Positions 8,882 to 17,173 of a DNA stretch of 64,000 bases are shown in pieces. A program made the position numbers and the translations under genes. A model generated the notes under the pieces. The model saw nothing but the letters and a program-made list of their open reading frames with translations. It was not told the origin of the DNA and did no database searches. Positions within the stretch are counted from its first letter, which is position 1, and every line of letters begins with the position of its first letter. The stretch is taken from assembly GCA_963751395.1 (NCBI GenBank), contig CAVVUC010000003.1, positions 310,001 to 374,000 of the forward strand, read 5' to 3'. This DNA comes from CAVVUC01 sp963751395 (GTDB taxonomy: Bacteria; Verrucomicrobiota; Verrucomicrobiia; Chthoniobacterales; Chthoniobacteraceae).

Positions 8882-9382
8882 TCAGGCTGAAGCTGGCAGC
8901 GCGGCGATCAGTTTGGCGTAGAGATTCTTCAGCGACTCGGGCATCACGCGCACATCCGCGAGCACGGGCATGAAGTTGTTGTCGCCGTCCCAGCGCGGGA
9001 CGATGTGCAGGTGGAGATGATCGGCCACGCCCGCCCCGGCGCATTTGCCGAGGTTCAGTCCGACGTTGAACCCCTGTGCGTTGACCACCTGCCGGAGAAG
9101 CTTCTGGGCAAGCGCGGCCAAATCCCACAGTTCCAGCTTCTCCGCCTCCGACAAGCCGGCGATGTCGGCGACTTTTCGATAAGGCACGGCCATCATGTGT
9201 CCGACGGCGTAAGGAAAGCGGTTCATGATGAGGAAGGCGTTCCTCCACCGGCAAACGACGAGATGCGCTGCGTCGTCGGAGGTTTGTGCGGCCTCGGTCA
9301 GAAAGTCGCGCGACTTGTCGAGGCTGAAATACTCGACGCGCCACGGCGCCCAGATGGAATCAAGGTTATTGGGATAGCTCAT
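8882..9382 (-). CDS. HIT-family nucleotide hydrolase/transferase
   Basis: A 166-residue cytoplasmic protein of the histidine-triad superfamily. The active-site triad is HLHLHIVPRW near residue 125-134; the N-terminal part IWAPWRVEYF is typical of the bacterial group related to Ap4A phosphorylase and to galactose-1-phosphate uridylyltransferase-like HIT proteins. It lacks Cys zinc ligands before position 40. It probably splits dinucleoside polyphosphates or AMP conjugates. The GT87 gene stops 2 bases upstream, so the two may be co-transcribed with lpxB. Confidence 0.88.
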   Translation of the reverse strand: MSYPNNLDSIWAPWRVEYFSLDKSRDFLTEAAQTSDDAAHLVVCRWRNAFLIMNRFPYAVGHMMAVPYRKVADIAGLSEAEKLELWDLAALAQKLLRQVVNAQGFNVGLNLGKCAGAGVADHLHLHIVPRWDGDNNFMPVLADVRVMPESLKNLYAKLIAALPASA

Positions 9383-9383
9383 T

Positions 9384-10601
9384 TCATGGAGTTGTTGCCG
9401 GCTCGATCTTCCCAGGGTTATCCAGCCAGTAGGAAGGTGTCAGCAGCCAGATCAGTGAATAGCAGGAAAAGATCAATGCTCCCGCGGGCTGGAGGGCCTT
9501 TGCATAAAGGTCTTTGTTGATGCTGGTGAAGCTGTTGATCCCAAGTGCCATGAGAGAGATAACAAAGGCGCTTGTTACCATTCCACGAAGCCACGGAGAC
9601 ATCGGCTGGTGATATGCCTGGACCAATGCCAGCGCCATCGCCGGGGCAAGCAGGACATAAGTGGCGGACTCAGTCGCGGGTCCCAACAAAAGTATCCAAC
9701 AAACCACCAGGGTGAACAGGGTTGCCAGCAGCCTGTCCAGCGGCCACCGTTTCACTTTTCCGAAAAGACATATCCCGGCGATGGCGGCACCGCTTGCAAC
9801 TTGTAGAGCAATGTAGGCCTTTTCCGTGATAGAGATTTGAAGGCATCGCAGTAGCAGCCATAAGTCATTCGGAGCTATATTCTGCGCAGTTAGTCTTCGG
9901 TTATCGGAGATTCGAGTGGCAAACCAAAGTTCGTATTGGTGCCAGACGTAAGAAGGCTTCTGCAAGAGAAACGACAACACTCCCAGGGCAACCAGGAAGA
10001 CAACCATCCGCCACGAGAATTGCCGCGGGAACACCAGCGCGAGAAGCAGACCCGCGACGATCGGGTAGATTTTGAAGTAAACGGCCACTGCTATGCAGAA
10101 TGCAGCCAGGTTCCAGCGCTCAGTTCTTGCTCCGATGATGGCCAGCATCAACAAGCCGGTGATGATTGGATTGGCCTGTCCGTTGTTGAAGTTGCCGAGC
10201 GACAGCGGCAACAGCAGGAGAAATAGAATGTCGTAGCTGGCTCTTGGGATGTTGCGATGCAGCGAAAGCTTCAGCCACCACCAAAGAGCGCCGATATAGG
10301 TGGCAAAGTTCAGCAGCCGCCACAAGACATTGCTCAGAAGATCGGGCATCAGCGAGAACGGCGCGAATAAAGCCGCGATCAACGGGCTGTAAACAAAACC
10401 GCGCCTGGTCTTGTAGATGTCGTGCGCCGCGAGCCAGTTGCCGCCTGCTTTTTCATAAGTCTCCAAAACTGTATTCCGATGTGGCGTCCAGGCCGCGCGG
10501 ACGAAGATGACGAGAAGGACAATAGCCCACAGGGCAATCACAACCCAGGTCAGCCATCTGCGTCTATTCGCTGTGGAATCGAGCGTCGAAGAATTTGTCA
10601 C
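9384..10601 (-). CDS. GT87-family membrane glycosyltransferase (DUF2029)
   Basis: An integral membrane protein with about ten hydrophobic segments. The pattern after the first helix, a short loop followed by GGNWLAAHDIYKTRRGFVYS, PLIAALFAPF and then NFNNGQANPIITGLLMLAI, is the hallmark of the GT87/DUF2029 polyprenyl-phosphate-mannose-type transferases. It likely adds a sugar to a lipid-linked glycan from the outer face of the inner membrane. The frame is open up to 10736 inside lpxB; I prefer GTG 10601, which avoids the overlap, but the start is uncertain. Same orientation as lpxB. Confidence 0.75.
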   Translation of the reverse strand: MTNSSTLDSTANRRRWLTWVVIALWAIVLLVIFVRAAWTPHRNTVLETYEKAGGNWLAAHDIYKTRRGFVYSPLIAALFAPFSLMPDLLSNVLWRLLNFATYIGALWWWLKLSLHRNIPRASYDILFLLLLPLSLGNFNNGQANPIITGLLMLAIIGARTERWNLAAFCIAVAVYFKIYPIVAGLLLALVFPRQFSWRMVVFLVALGVLSFLLQKPSYVWHQYELWFATRISDNRRLTAQNIAPNDLWLLLRCLQISITEKAYIALQVASGAAIAGICLFGKVKRWPLDRLLATLFTLVVCWILLLGPATESATYVLLAPAMALALVQAYHQPMSPWLRGMVTSAFVISLMALGINSFTSINKDLYAKALQPAGALIFSCYSLIWLLTPSYWLDNPGKIEPATTP

Positions 10602-10653
10602 GGTGTTAGAGTTAGAGTTGGGCGGCCGGGTTTGGCATGGGAAAGTTAGCTCG

Positions 10654-11790
10654 TTATTGCGGTGAAGGCGGCTTGATCTCACCGAGTATGGCAGCCGCAG
10701 CGCGTTTGCTGGCACCGGATTCGCCGAGCATGGCAATCACCGCATCCGTGTCCGCCACCAGGCGCGCGCGCGCTTGTGGATCGTTCGCAAGCCGCAGCAG
10801 CTCGTCTGCAATCGGCTTCGGCGCCGCCTCCTCCTGAAGAAACTCACGCACGATCTCGCGCCCGGCCAGGATGTTCGCCATGCCGAGCCAGGCCACTTTC
10901 ACCAGCCTGCGCCCGATGAAAAACGTGAGCCACGCCGCGCGATAGACCAGCACGTAAGGCAGCCGGAAAAACGAAGCCTCCAATGTGGCGGTGCCGGATG
11001 CAACCATCCCGACGCATGCGCGCTGCATCAACTCGTGCGAGTTCTTCAGCCCGATGTCGCGCAGCACAGGAGGAAACTCGAGCGCGATCAGTTGCATCAG
11101 TTCCTGCATCGCCTCCGAGGAAGCCGCCGCCTCGAATTGCAGTTCCGGCCGCGCCTTTTGCATCTCGACCGCGGCTTCGAGCATCACGGGAAAAATCTTG
11201 CGCACCTCGCGCTTCCGGCTGCCGGGAAACAGGCCGACGAGACTTTCCTCGCGCCCGACATCGAGCCTTTTCGCGCCGAGCGAATCGATCATGGGGTGGC
11301 CGACGAACACGGTTTTCAGCCCGGACTTTTCATAGAGCGGCTTTTCGAACGGGAAAATGCACATCATCAAGTCGATCGTGCGCGCCATTTTGGGAATCCG
11401 ACTCTGATGCCAGGCCCAGACTTGCGGGCTGATGTAGTAGAGGACGCGCGCCGGGCTGCCGCGCTTCTTGAGCGCCGTTGCCAGACGCAGATTGAAACCG
11501 GGATAGTCGATCAGGATCACCGCGTCGGGCTTGAGGCGCTCGATCTCGGCGAGCGTCGCATCGAACTGCCGCTTGAAGTAACCGTAGTTCTTGATGACGT
11601 CGATGATGCCGATCACGCCCGCGCGGTCGCTCCAGTCGTGGAAATCGCCGCCCGCGATCGCGCGCATCTGCGCTCCGCCGCGCCCGAAGAATTCGAGCGC
11701 CGGCTCCTGTTCCAAGAGCGAGCGCATGAGTTCCGCGCCGCGCGCATCGCCGCTCGCCTCGCCTGCAACGAAATAGAGTTTCTGCATCAT
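10654..11790 (-). CDS. lpxB: Lipid-A-disaccharide synthase
   Basis: A GT19 enzyme of about 378 residues that joins UDP-diacylglucosamine and lipid X into the lipid A disaccharide at the inner membrane. The N-terminus KLYFVAGEASGDARGAELM has the invariant GEASGD, and YYISPQVWAWHQSRIPKM and the later HELMQRACVGMVASGTATLE are family signatures. Its presence shows an LPS-containing outer membrane. The start lies at one of two adjacent ATG codons (11790 or 11787); the open frame further upstream lacks homology. The neighbouring lpxA/lpxD genes are absent here. Confidence 0.95.
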   Translation of the reverse strand: MMQKLYFVAGEASGDARGAELMRSLLEQEPALEFFGRGGAQMRAIAGGDFHDWSDRAGVIGIIDVIKNYGYFKRQFDATLAEIERLKPDAVILIDYPGFNLRLATALKKRGSPARVLYYISPQVWAWHQSRIPKMARTIDLMMCIFPFEKPLYEKSGLKTVFVGHPMIDSLGAKRLDVGREESLVGLFPGSRKREVRKIFPVMLEAAVEMQKARPELQFEAAASSEAMQELMQLIALEFPPVLRDIGLKNSHELMQRACVGMVASGTATLEASFFRLPYVLVYRAAWLTFFIGRRLVKVAWLGMANILAGREIVREFLQEEAAPKPIADELLRLANDPQARARLVADTDAVIAMLGESGASKRAAAAILGEIKPPSPQ

Positions 11791-11969
11791 AAAAGCGGAG
11801 CCGGCCACACCTTGCGCGATGGCGCTCGCCGTGGCTGGTCGTTACTTCATATTGGTCTGCCAACATTCATGCAAGCGTGCCGAAGACGCATCCAGCACGA
11901 TGGAAGTGCGGCACCCGCTTCGGGAGTGCCGGCTCGAACCTGCCATGCTATCGTCACCATTTCTGACCA

Positions 11970-12776
11970 ATGGACCCATACACCAATCCCGACCAGCACG
12001 AAGACTCGACCATCGAGGCCATGATCACCCGCATGGAGGAGCGCGGACAGCATCCTCTTTTTCTTCGGATGATAACGAGCTATGCAGCCCGGCTGCCAGC
12101 CGACCGGCCCCTCCGCGTTCTTGATCTTGGCTGCGGAACCGGAGTGGTGATCCGCCACCTTGAGCAGTGCCTGCATCCCCAATCCGTCCTGCACGGTGCG
12201 GATGTCAGCGAGCGGCTGCTCGATGCCGCCCGGCGTCTCTCTCCGGCATCGCGCATTCAATGGGACAGAGTTCCGTCCGTTGGCCTGCCGTATGCCGACG
12301 CCAGCTTTGATGCCATCACCATGCACACGCTGCTGAGTCATGTGCCGGAGCCAGAGGCCGTCTTGCGCGAGTCGGCCCGCGTTCTAAAGCCCGGCGGTCG
12401 CCTCATCGTGTTCGATGCGGACCACGCAAGCACCACCTATGGCCAGCCGGATTATGCGAGGATGCGCGAGACGGATCACAGGCTGACCAGCGCCATCGCC
12501 ACGCATCCGGATGTTTGTCGTCAGATGCCGCGGTATCTGAAGTCTGCGGGCTGCCAGCTCCTCAACCATGAGTCTGAGATTCTGTCCGAGTGTGGCCGTG
12601 GCGATTTTTGGCTTTCAAGCGTTCGCGGCTTCGCCAAGCTCATACCCGCCTTGGGCATTCTCCCCGAGGCGGAAGGCCAGGCTTGGGTCAATCACATGCT
12701 GCAATCCCACGAAGACGGCACCTTCTTCGCTGCGGGCAGCTATTTTACTTTCCATGCGACCAGGGCAGCGGGTTGA
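11970..12776 (+). CDS. SAM-dependent class I methyltransferase
   Basis: A 268-residue protein with the Rossmann motif I VLDLGCGTGVVIRHLEQ near residue 49-65, the acidic loop GADVSERLLDAARR, the DAITMHTLLSHVPEP motif of UbiE/small-molecule methyltransferases, and RVLKPGGRLIVFDAD. Substrate unknown. It stands alone, divergent from lpxB and convergent with the MFS gene 15 bases away, so it probably has its own promoter in the 180 bases before it. Confidence 0.85.
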   Translation: MDPYTNPDQHEDSTIEAMITRMEERGQHPLFLRMITSYAARLPADRPLRVLDLGCGTGVVIRHLEQCLHPQSVLHGADVSERLLDAARRLSPASRIQWDRVPSVGLPYADASFDAITMHTLLSHVPEPEAVLRESARVLKPGGRLIVFDADHASTTYGQPDYARMRETDHRLTSAIATHPDVCRQMPRYLKSAGCQLLNHESEILSECGRGDFWLSSVRGFAKLIPALGILPEAEGQAWVNHMLQSHEDGTFFAAGSYFTFHATRAAG

Positions 12777-12791
12777 TGGCCGCCAGCGCGA

Positions 12792-14093
12792 CTATTCTTC
12801 TGCTTCAGTCAGCTCCCGACGGCGGATTCTCAGTAACGTGATGAAGCCAGCCAGCGCGCACACGATCGCGCCGAACGCGATCGTCGTGGACGTGCCGATC
12901 CAGTGCGCGAGCGCCCCGGCCTCGAGGCTTCCGATCGGGATCATCGCTCCGAAAACAAGCGCCCAGACTCCCATCACGCGGCCGCGCATCTCATCCGGCA
13001 CGATCGTTTGCAGCACGGTGTTCGTTGTGGAGAAAAAGAGCATCATGCCAAAGCCGCTCATGGTTAGAAGCGCCAGGGCGAGATAGAAATTTCGATTGAA
13101 CGCAAAGGCCACGAGGGCCGCGGAAAACAACCACACTCCTCCGAGCGCGACTTTTCGCGCGGCAAACGCATGGCCCGCCGTCGCAACCGCGAGCGCACCG
13201 ATCAGCGCGCCGGTTCCGCTGGCCGACATGAGCACGCCATAGCCGTGCGCCCCCAGTCCGAGCACATCGCGCGCAAACGCCGGCATCAGCACGGCGTAAG
13301 ACCATCCGAAAATCCCGACAATTCCAAACAGCGCGAGAATCGTCCGCACGCGGGGATGTTTCAAAACATACGACAACCCGCCGAGCGCATGCGCGCGCGT
13401 CGAGGTTTCCATCGCGACCGGCACATGCGCCGGAAATCGCATCATCCACAGGCCGGCGATCACCGCAATGAAGCTCACGCCATTTAGAAAAAAGCACATC
13501 CCGCTGCCCACGCTGCCAATCAGCAGGCCCGCAAGCGACGGGCCGAGCACGCGCGCGCCATTGACGACCGAGCTGTTGAGCGACACGGCGTTCAACAGAT
13601 CCTCCCGGCTGGTCATCTCGACTGTGAATGCCTGACGCGCCGGCATGTCGAAGCCCATCGCGACGCCGTTGAGCACCGCGATGCCGGCAATGAGCCACGG
13701 GTTGGCGACGCCCGCCCACACCGCGGCTGCGAGCGCAAACGCCAGCAGCATCTCGGCGGTTTGCGTGACGAGAAGGATCGAGCGCTTCGGGTGCCTGTCG
13801 GCAAGCGAGCCGCCCCACATCGAAAAGAGCATCATCGGAGCGGAGCCGGCGGCAGCAATCACGCCGAGCAGGATTTTGGAACCGGTGATCTGATAGACCA
13901 GCCAGCTCATCGCGGTCTGCTGCATCCATGTGCCGATCAACGAAACAAGCTGGCTGTAAAAAAAGAGGCGGTAGTTCCGGTGTCGCAATGCGCGAAACGT
14001 CTGCCGCCAGCTCACTTCGCCGATCGGCATCCTGCGACGCCGGCCGCTGAGGTCTTCGGGCACCTGGACTGTTTCGACCTGCGGCACTTTCAT
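12792..14093 (-). CDS. MFS transporter, EntS/MFS_3-type
   Basis: A 433-residue inner-membrane protein with about twelve hydrophobic segments. The start FRALRHRNYRLFFYSQLVSL followed by GTWMQQTAMSWLVYQITGS and GGSLADRHPKRS (the loop 2-3 MFS signature) is typical of the MFS_3 group that contains the enterobactin exporter EntS. It may export a siderophore or drug; the substrate cannot be read from the sequence. It ends close to the convergent methyltransferase gene. Confidence 0.88.
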   Translation of the reverse strand: MKVPQVETVQVPEDLSGRRRRMPIGEVSWRQTFRALRHRNYRLFFYSQLVSLIGTWMQQTAMSWLVYQITGSKILLGVIAAAGSAPMMLFSMWGGSLADRHPKRSILLVTQTAEMLLAFALAAAVWAGVANPWLIAGIAVLNGVAMGFDMPARQAFTVEMTSREDLLNAVSLNSSVVNGARVLGPSLAGLLIGSVGSGMCFFLNGVSFIAVIAGLWMMRFPAHVPVAMETSTRAHALGGLSYVLKHPRVRTILALFGIVGIFGWSYAVLMPAFARDVLGLGAHGYGVLMSASGTGALIGALAVATAGHAFAARKVALGGVWLFSAALVAFAFNRNFYLALALLTMSGFGMMLFFSTTNTVLQTIVPDEMRGRVMGVWALVFGAMIPIGSLEAGALAHWIGTSTTIAFGAIVCALAGFITLLRIRRRELTEAEE

Positions 14094-14190
14094 GACAATC
14101 TTGCCGCCCGCGCTTTTTCAGTGCTCAAAACCAACCCGGCCCCGGGTATTGCGCGAGCGTCCGGGTGAGTGCGTTTGCAGTTCCCCGCCT

Positions 14191-14907
14191 TCACCAGCCG
14201 AACTCGCTCTCCCCGCCGTCGCGGTTCAGGAAAAGCGATGTCTTCTCCATCGTCAATCCGGTGACGGTCTTTGCGATCGAGCGCGCGGATTCCCCGGCAG
14301 TCAGCGGTGCGTTGGGGCCTCCCATGTCGGTCATCACCCAGCCTGGAGTCAACGCCACCACACAAATGCCCCTCGCTTTCAACTCCGCCGCCATGGCTCG
14401 GGTTGCCATGTTGAGCGCAGCTTTTGATGTCGAATAGGCGTAGTAAAGCGAATCGTCCTTCTGCGAGATCGAGCCGGCACCGGAGGAGATATTGACGACG
14501 CGCGGGTTGGGGCTCTTTCTGAGAAGCGGAATGAAGGCGCGCGTGGTTCTCACCGGCCCCAGGACATTGGTCTCGAACGCATCGCGAAAATGCTGAAGCT
14601 GGATCTCCTCCAGCGTTTCATGCCCTTCCTCTGGAAAAATCGCGGCGTTGTTGACGAGCACATCGAGCAGGGGAATCTCCCCGGTCAAAGTCTCGACAGC
14701 GCCAGCCAACGACTCGTCCGAATTAACATCCAGGCGGATCAAAATCAGGGAGCCGTTCTGCGCGTTGAGTTCTTGGAGAGCCTGCGCATTTGAAAGGTCG
14801 CGCGCCGTGGCAATGACTCGATGGCCATTCGACAGTAGCTCGCGCGCCAGGGCCAGGCCAATGCCACGATTGGCTCCGGTGATGAGTATGGTCTGGCTAT
14901 CGGACAT
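14191..14907 (-). CDS. Short-chain dehydrogenase/reductase
   Basis: A 238-residue classical SDR. The cofactor motif TGANRGIGLALA is near residue 10, the NNAA motif in VNNAAIFPEE, the catalytic Ser in VNISSGAGS and the YxxxK pair in YAYSTSKAALN. The sequence resembles the C-factor/sniffer type of SDR. NAD(P)(H)-dependent oxidoreductase of unknown substrate. It lies between the MFS and mtgA genes on the same strand, with gaps of 97 and about 250 bases, so an operon is not certain. Confidence 0.87.
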   Translation of the reverse strand: MSDSQTILITGANRGIGLALARELLSNGHRVIATARDLSNAQALQELNAQNGSLILIRLDVNSDESLAGAVETLTGEIPLLDVLVNNAAIFPEEGHETLEEIQLQHFRDAFETNVLGPVRTTRAFIPLLRKSPNPRVVNISSGAGSISQKDDSLYYAYSTSKAALNMATRAMAAELKARGICVVALTPGWVMTDMGGPNAPLTAGESARSIAKTVTGLTMEKTSLFLNRDGGESEFGW

Positions 14908-15156
14908 ACGTTTATGGAACGCGACTGTTGTTCGGTTGTGTTGTCAAGTTTGGCCGCCTGGAAATCCGGCCTCAACCATTTTCAGCCCTCCCAACTTGCC
15001 TGGCCAAACACTGTCGCATTTGATCAGCGAGTTCCCGCCTGTGGCCATGGATAAGAAACCACTCAAAGCGAATCGCCTCCTCCAAGCAGCAACGGCACTG
15101 GTCTGTCTGTCGATGCTCGTTTTCCCACACCTTCAACGGCATCACGTGGACTCCGA

Positions 15157-15873
15157 TCAGCGAAGCAGATTCGCAGGAAAGCGCGCGGTTTTTTCCCTCT
15201 GCAAAATACGCTGCTGCCGATGAAGCAATGCCGGTGATGGCTTGACGGGATTCCAACCGACGGGATTGGGAAGAACTGCCGCAAGCATCGCCGACTGTTC
15301 CCGTGTCAGTGATTTGGCGGGTATCTCGAAGTAGCGTTTCGATGCGGCTTCAACGCCGTAGATGCCATCGCCCATCTCAATCGCATTGGCGTAAAGCTCC
15401 ATGATCCGTTGCTTCGACAGGAGCAGCTCCATCAAGACCGTGTAGTAGGATTCGAGTCCCTTGCGGAGCCACGACCGCCCCTGCCACAAGAAAAGCGATC
15501 GGGCGCATTGCATCGTGATCGTCGAAGCCCCGCGCGCAGGTTTGCGTTTTCGTTCCGCCTCCTTGATGGCGATGTCCATTTCCTTCCAGTCAAAACCGTC
15601 GTGCTCGAAAAACCGCTGGTCCTCCGCGATCCAAAGGTGCTTTAGGAACATCACCGGGATTCGCCGCAGGTCGATCCATTCATACAGGAGCGCTGAATTC
15701 TGCGCCTTTGAAAACTTCAACCGCACCTGGCGGATGAGCATGGGCATCGTCCAAGGCGGGTCGATGAAGCGGACGGCTGCAACCTCCGCGGCAGGCAGCA
15801 GCAGGACCCCAACAACGAAAATGATGAGCCCTTTGAAGATGCAACCGGATTTCTGTGATTTGCTCCTGGCCAT
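15157..15873 (-). CDS. mtgA: Monofunctional biosynthetic peptidoglycan transglycosylase
   Basis: A 238-residue GT51 enzyme with one N-terminal membrane anchor (IFKGLIIFVVGVLLLPAAE). Signature blocks are WIAEDQRFFEHDGFDW, with the catalytic Glu, ARGASTITMQCARSLFLW, KQRIMELYANAIEMGDGIYG and AASKRYF. It polymerises lipid II glycan strands in the periplasm without a transpeptidase domain. Length agrees with MtgA (about 240). It is divergent from the remnants that follow at 15937. Confidence 0.94.
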   Translation of the reverse strand: MARSKSQKSGCIFKGLIIFVVGVLLLPAAEVAAVRFIDPPWTMPMLIRQVRLKFSKAQNSALLYEWIDLRRIPVMFLKHLWIAEDQRFFEHDGFDWKEMDIAIKEAERKRKPARGASTITMQCARSLFLWQGRSWLRKGLESYYTVLMELLLSKQRIMELYANAIEMGDGIYGVEAASKRYFEIPAKSLTREQSAMLAAVLPNPVGWNPVKPSPALLHRQQRILQREKTARFPANLLR

Positions 15874-15936
15874 GAATGGTGAGTTTCGTGGATACCTTTT
15901 TTTTGAGCAAGAATTCGGTTTTTCTGCCCCGAGATT

Positions 15937-16417
15937 TGGGATCCCGAGAAGAGCCTGTCGTTCCTGCGCAGCTACCTGGCCACGACCGCCCCGCCCCCGA
16001 CTCCGGTGGGATCGTCCAGTATTTCGATCTTGGCAGCGCGGCGCGGTGGGATCAGGAACGGCACAAGGCGTTCTACGAGGTGATCAGGGATGCGAACGTA
16101 TCGCCATTCTCCACGGACACACCCACGGCACCACGCACCGGCTCTTCCCCGACGACCCCGACTATCAGGCGTTCGGCGGCGGCGGACCGCGTTTCGACTG
16201 CTTCTCGGCGGGAGCCTTCAAGGTGGACGCGAAGCGCGGCTCTCCGTATCCCGGTCCGCGCCATCCCTGCGAATGCTATGTCTTCCGGCTGACGGCGACC
16301 CGCTTCACCGCCGCCCATTTCATCGGTGACGAGGCGGGATGGAATCCGGGCCGCCCCCAGGATTCCCTGACGGTGGTCAAGCCGCTGACCCTGCCGATGA
16401 CGGTGCCGCAGCGTTAG
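15937..16417 (+). pseudogene. Metallophosphoesterase remnant with frameshifts and no 5' end
   Basis: One frame carries a piece reading RPAPDSGGIVQYFDLGSAAR and WDQERHKAFYEVIRDAN, and from about 16100 another frame continues AILHGHTHGTTHRLFPDDPD to PMTVPQR, stop at 16417. GHTH is the metal-binding block of calcineurin-like phosphoesterases. A third frame at 15946 reads WDPEKSLSFLRSYLA, which also fits such a protein, so there are probably two frameshifts. The 5' half with the first metal motifs is missing. The tail overlaps the next gene's frame. Confidence 0.7.
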
Positions 16418-16809
16418 CGGCGAGGTTGCGGGATTGGCGCAAGCGCAATCGAATGTCGCAGGCGCAGGCCGGGCGGTTGCTCGGCACCACCGCGCGCACG
16501 ATCTGGGTCTGGGAGAAGGCGCGCTCGCTGCCAAACCAGCCGCTGGCGGTGCTGGCGAAGCTCGCCACGCAGCCGGTGGGCGTGACCGAAGTCCATGGCT
16601 GGCTCAAGCGAACCGCGCGCCAGCGCGATCCGAAGGGCGGCTTCGGCAAAAAGCTGCGCGCATGGCGCAAGGAGAACGGCCTCAATCAAGCCGAAGCGTG
16701 CAAGGTGCTCGGCCTGCCGCTTGATCAGGCGTTGATCTCGAAATGGGAGAAGCGGAAGGCGCTGCCCCGGCCCAAGCGGCTGAAGGCGATCTTGGCGATC
16801 ATTGCGTGA
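16339..16809 (+). CDS. Protein with two XRE-type helix-turn-helix domains
   Basis: Two similar units are visible: LRDWRKRNRMSQAQAGRLLG with TTARTIWVWEKAR near residues 31-62, and LRAWRKENGLNQAEACKVLG with ISKWEKRKALPRPKRL near 106-145. Each looks like a Cro/CI helix-turn-helix. It is likely a small DNA-binding protein, function unknown. The first 26 codons lie over the phosphoesterase remnant and probably are not the true start; a TTG or other start just before LRDWRKRN is plausible. Confidence 0.6.
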   Translation: MESGPPPGFPDGGQAADPADDGAAALAARLRDWRKRNRMSQAQAGRLLGTTARTIWVWEKARSLPNQPLAVLAKLATQPVGVTEVHGWLKRTARQRDPKGGFGKKLRAWRKENGLNQAEACKVLGLPLDQALISKWEKRKALPRPKRLKAILAIIA

Positions 16810-17173
16810 GGCGCGCGATGAGCCGATTCCAACTCCGCTCGGTTGATGACGCGGCCATCCCTCCACCTTCGGCGGGAAAATCGAGGGGCAAATTCGCCTG
16901 TTAAACGAGCAATCCGGCCTACACAACTGGGCATCACCTGATTTCTTCGAGGGGGTCGTAATCAAGCGCGGCGGCAGTCCGTATCCGGTGCAGTTGCGGA
17001 GCGAGACGGAGGAGTGCCGGGGGATGGTCAAACATCGGTTTCTGATTCGATGGGTTGCCTGCTCAAAAAGCACGCCATGCCCTGGCCGTTGGTAATGGCG
17101 AGCAAAGGCAAATGCGGCCTGGGCGCGCACGCCATCGCGAGGAGGACGTGCGCGCCGGGCGGGCGTTGGATGA
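16810..17173. other. Gap with no recognisable gene
   Basis: 364 bases. A plus-strand frame without a start codon runs from about 16848 to 17092 and contains GGKIEGQIRLLNEQSG and DFFEGVVIKRGGSPYPVQL, which reads like real protein but matches nothing I recognise; it may be a gene remnant. Nothing else seen. Confidence 0.4.
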
